Of a stretch of DNA of 64,000 nucleotides, positions 63,884 to 64,000 are shown piece by piece. The position numbers and the translations under genes are program-made. Each line of letters opens with the position of its first letter. Positions within the stretch are counted from its first letter, which is position 1. Source of the stretch: Pseudomaricurvus sp. HS19 (GTDB lineage Bacteria; Pseudomonadota; Gammaproteobacteria; Pseudomonadales; Cellvibrionaceae); NCBI RefSeq assembly GCF_009857815.1, contig NZ_WVVW01000001.1, positions 620,001 to 684,000 on the forward strand. Direction: 5' to 3'. The notes beneath the pieces were generated by a model. It saw nothing but the letters and a program-made list of their open reading frames with translations. It searched no databases and was not told the origin of the DNA.

Positions 63884-64000
63884 ATGATGTTTGAAGGCAA
63901 GTCGGTCAGGCTCACTGCCCTTGAGGAGCCGGGTGTTGTCGAGCTGTGTTTCGACAACCAGGCAGAGTCGGTTAACAAGTTCGATACACAGACGGTTGCC
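63884..64000 (+). CDS. fadB: Fatty acid oxidation complex alpha subunit FadB, N-terminal part
   Basis: Only the first ~39 residues fall in the window. The start MMFEGKSVRLTALEEPGV and FDNQAESVNKFDTQTV match FadB, the multifunctional enoyl-CoA hydratase/3-hydroxyacyl-CoA dehydrogenase. ATGs at 63884 and 63887 are both possible, with GAGG upstream. A PsrA-like site precedes it. Confidence 0.85.
   Translation, partial: MMFEGKSVRLTALEEPGVVELCFDNQAESVNKFDTQTVA

Overview
The window is chromosomal DNA from a diazotrophic gammaproteobacterium. NifL, NifA, NifB, NafY and the rnf gene order are of the Azotobacter/Pseudomonas stutzeri type. FabY, a PsrA-like site before fadB, RsmC/RsuA/TruC-type RNA-modification enzymes and dense coding with AGGAG ribosome-binding sites agree with that group. 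The genus cannot be fixed from the sequence alone. The structural nitrogenase genes (nifHDK) are not in the window.

Layout. 0-12.3 kb is housekeeping and stress DNA: the trmA start, a PAS histidine kinase, tRNA-Val and tRNA-Asp, three unknown envelope genes, an old yellow enzyme with a DUF1330 protein and a MarR regulator, katG, a pair of ~130-bp repeats, a cold-shock/DUF1294 protein and a DMT exporter. 12.3-35.9 kb is one nitrogen-fixation block. The rnfABCDGE-H operon (minus strand; membrane electron supply to nitrogenase) is divergent from nifLA (plus strand). It is followed by nifB-fdxN-nifO-nifQ-grx-bolA-nafY, a minus-strand pair (ABM monooxygenase, DUF2750), an operon holding an unknown protein, a NifZ-like protein and a tandem SagB-type oxidoreductase, and a nine-gene operon headed by an AAA+ ATPase and a NifX-like protein. 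36-64 kb is ordinary accessory and core genome: MFS and MATE transporters, a phosphorylase/PRPP-synthase-like pair, clsB with a ybhP-like gene, RNA-modification enzymes, folD, three tRNAs, hpf, uspA, thpR, ibpA, an AraC/GlxA regulator, fabY and the start of fadB.

How the block works together. I read six sigma-54 promoters (GG-N10-GC) and eight exact TGT-N10-ACA NifA sites in its intergenic regions: before nifL, rnfA, nifB, the ABM gene, the unknown gene at 28191 and the AAA+ gene. NifA made from nifLA should therefore switch on electron supply (Rnf, FdxN), cofactor synthesis (NifB, NifQ, NafY, NifX-like), Fe-S trafficking (Grx, BolA, rhodanese) and about ten genes with no assigned nitrogenase role. 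A perfect FNR/Anr palindrome beside the rnf promoter suggests a direct oxygen input as well.

Most notable: the NifA-controlled accessory modules at 28191-30836 and 31022-35785 (AAA+ ATPase directly coupled to a FeMo-cofactor-binding-type protein, tandem SagB oxidoreductase, unknown small proteins); the Grx-BolA pair inside the nifB operon; a 29-codon reading frame between two terminators upstream of the DMT exporter; and a probable RNA thermometer before ibpA.
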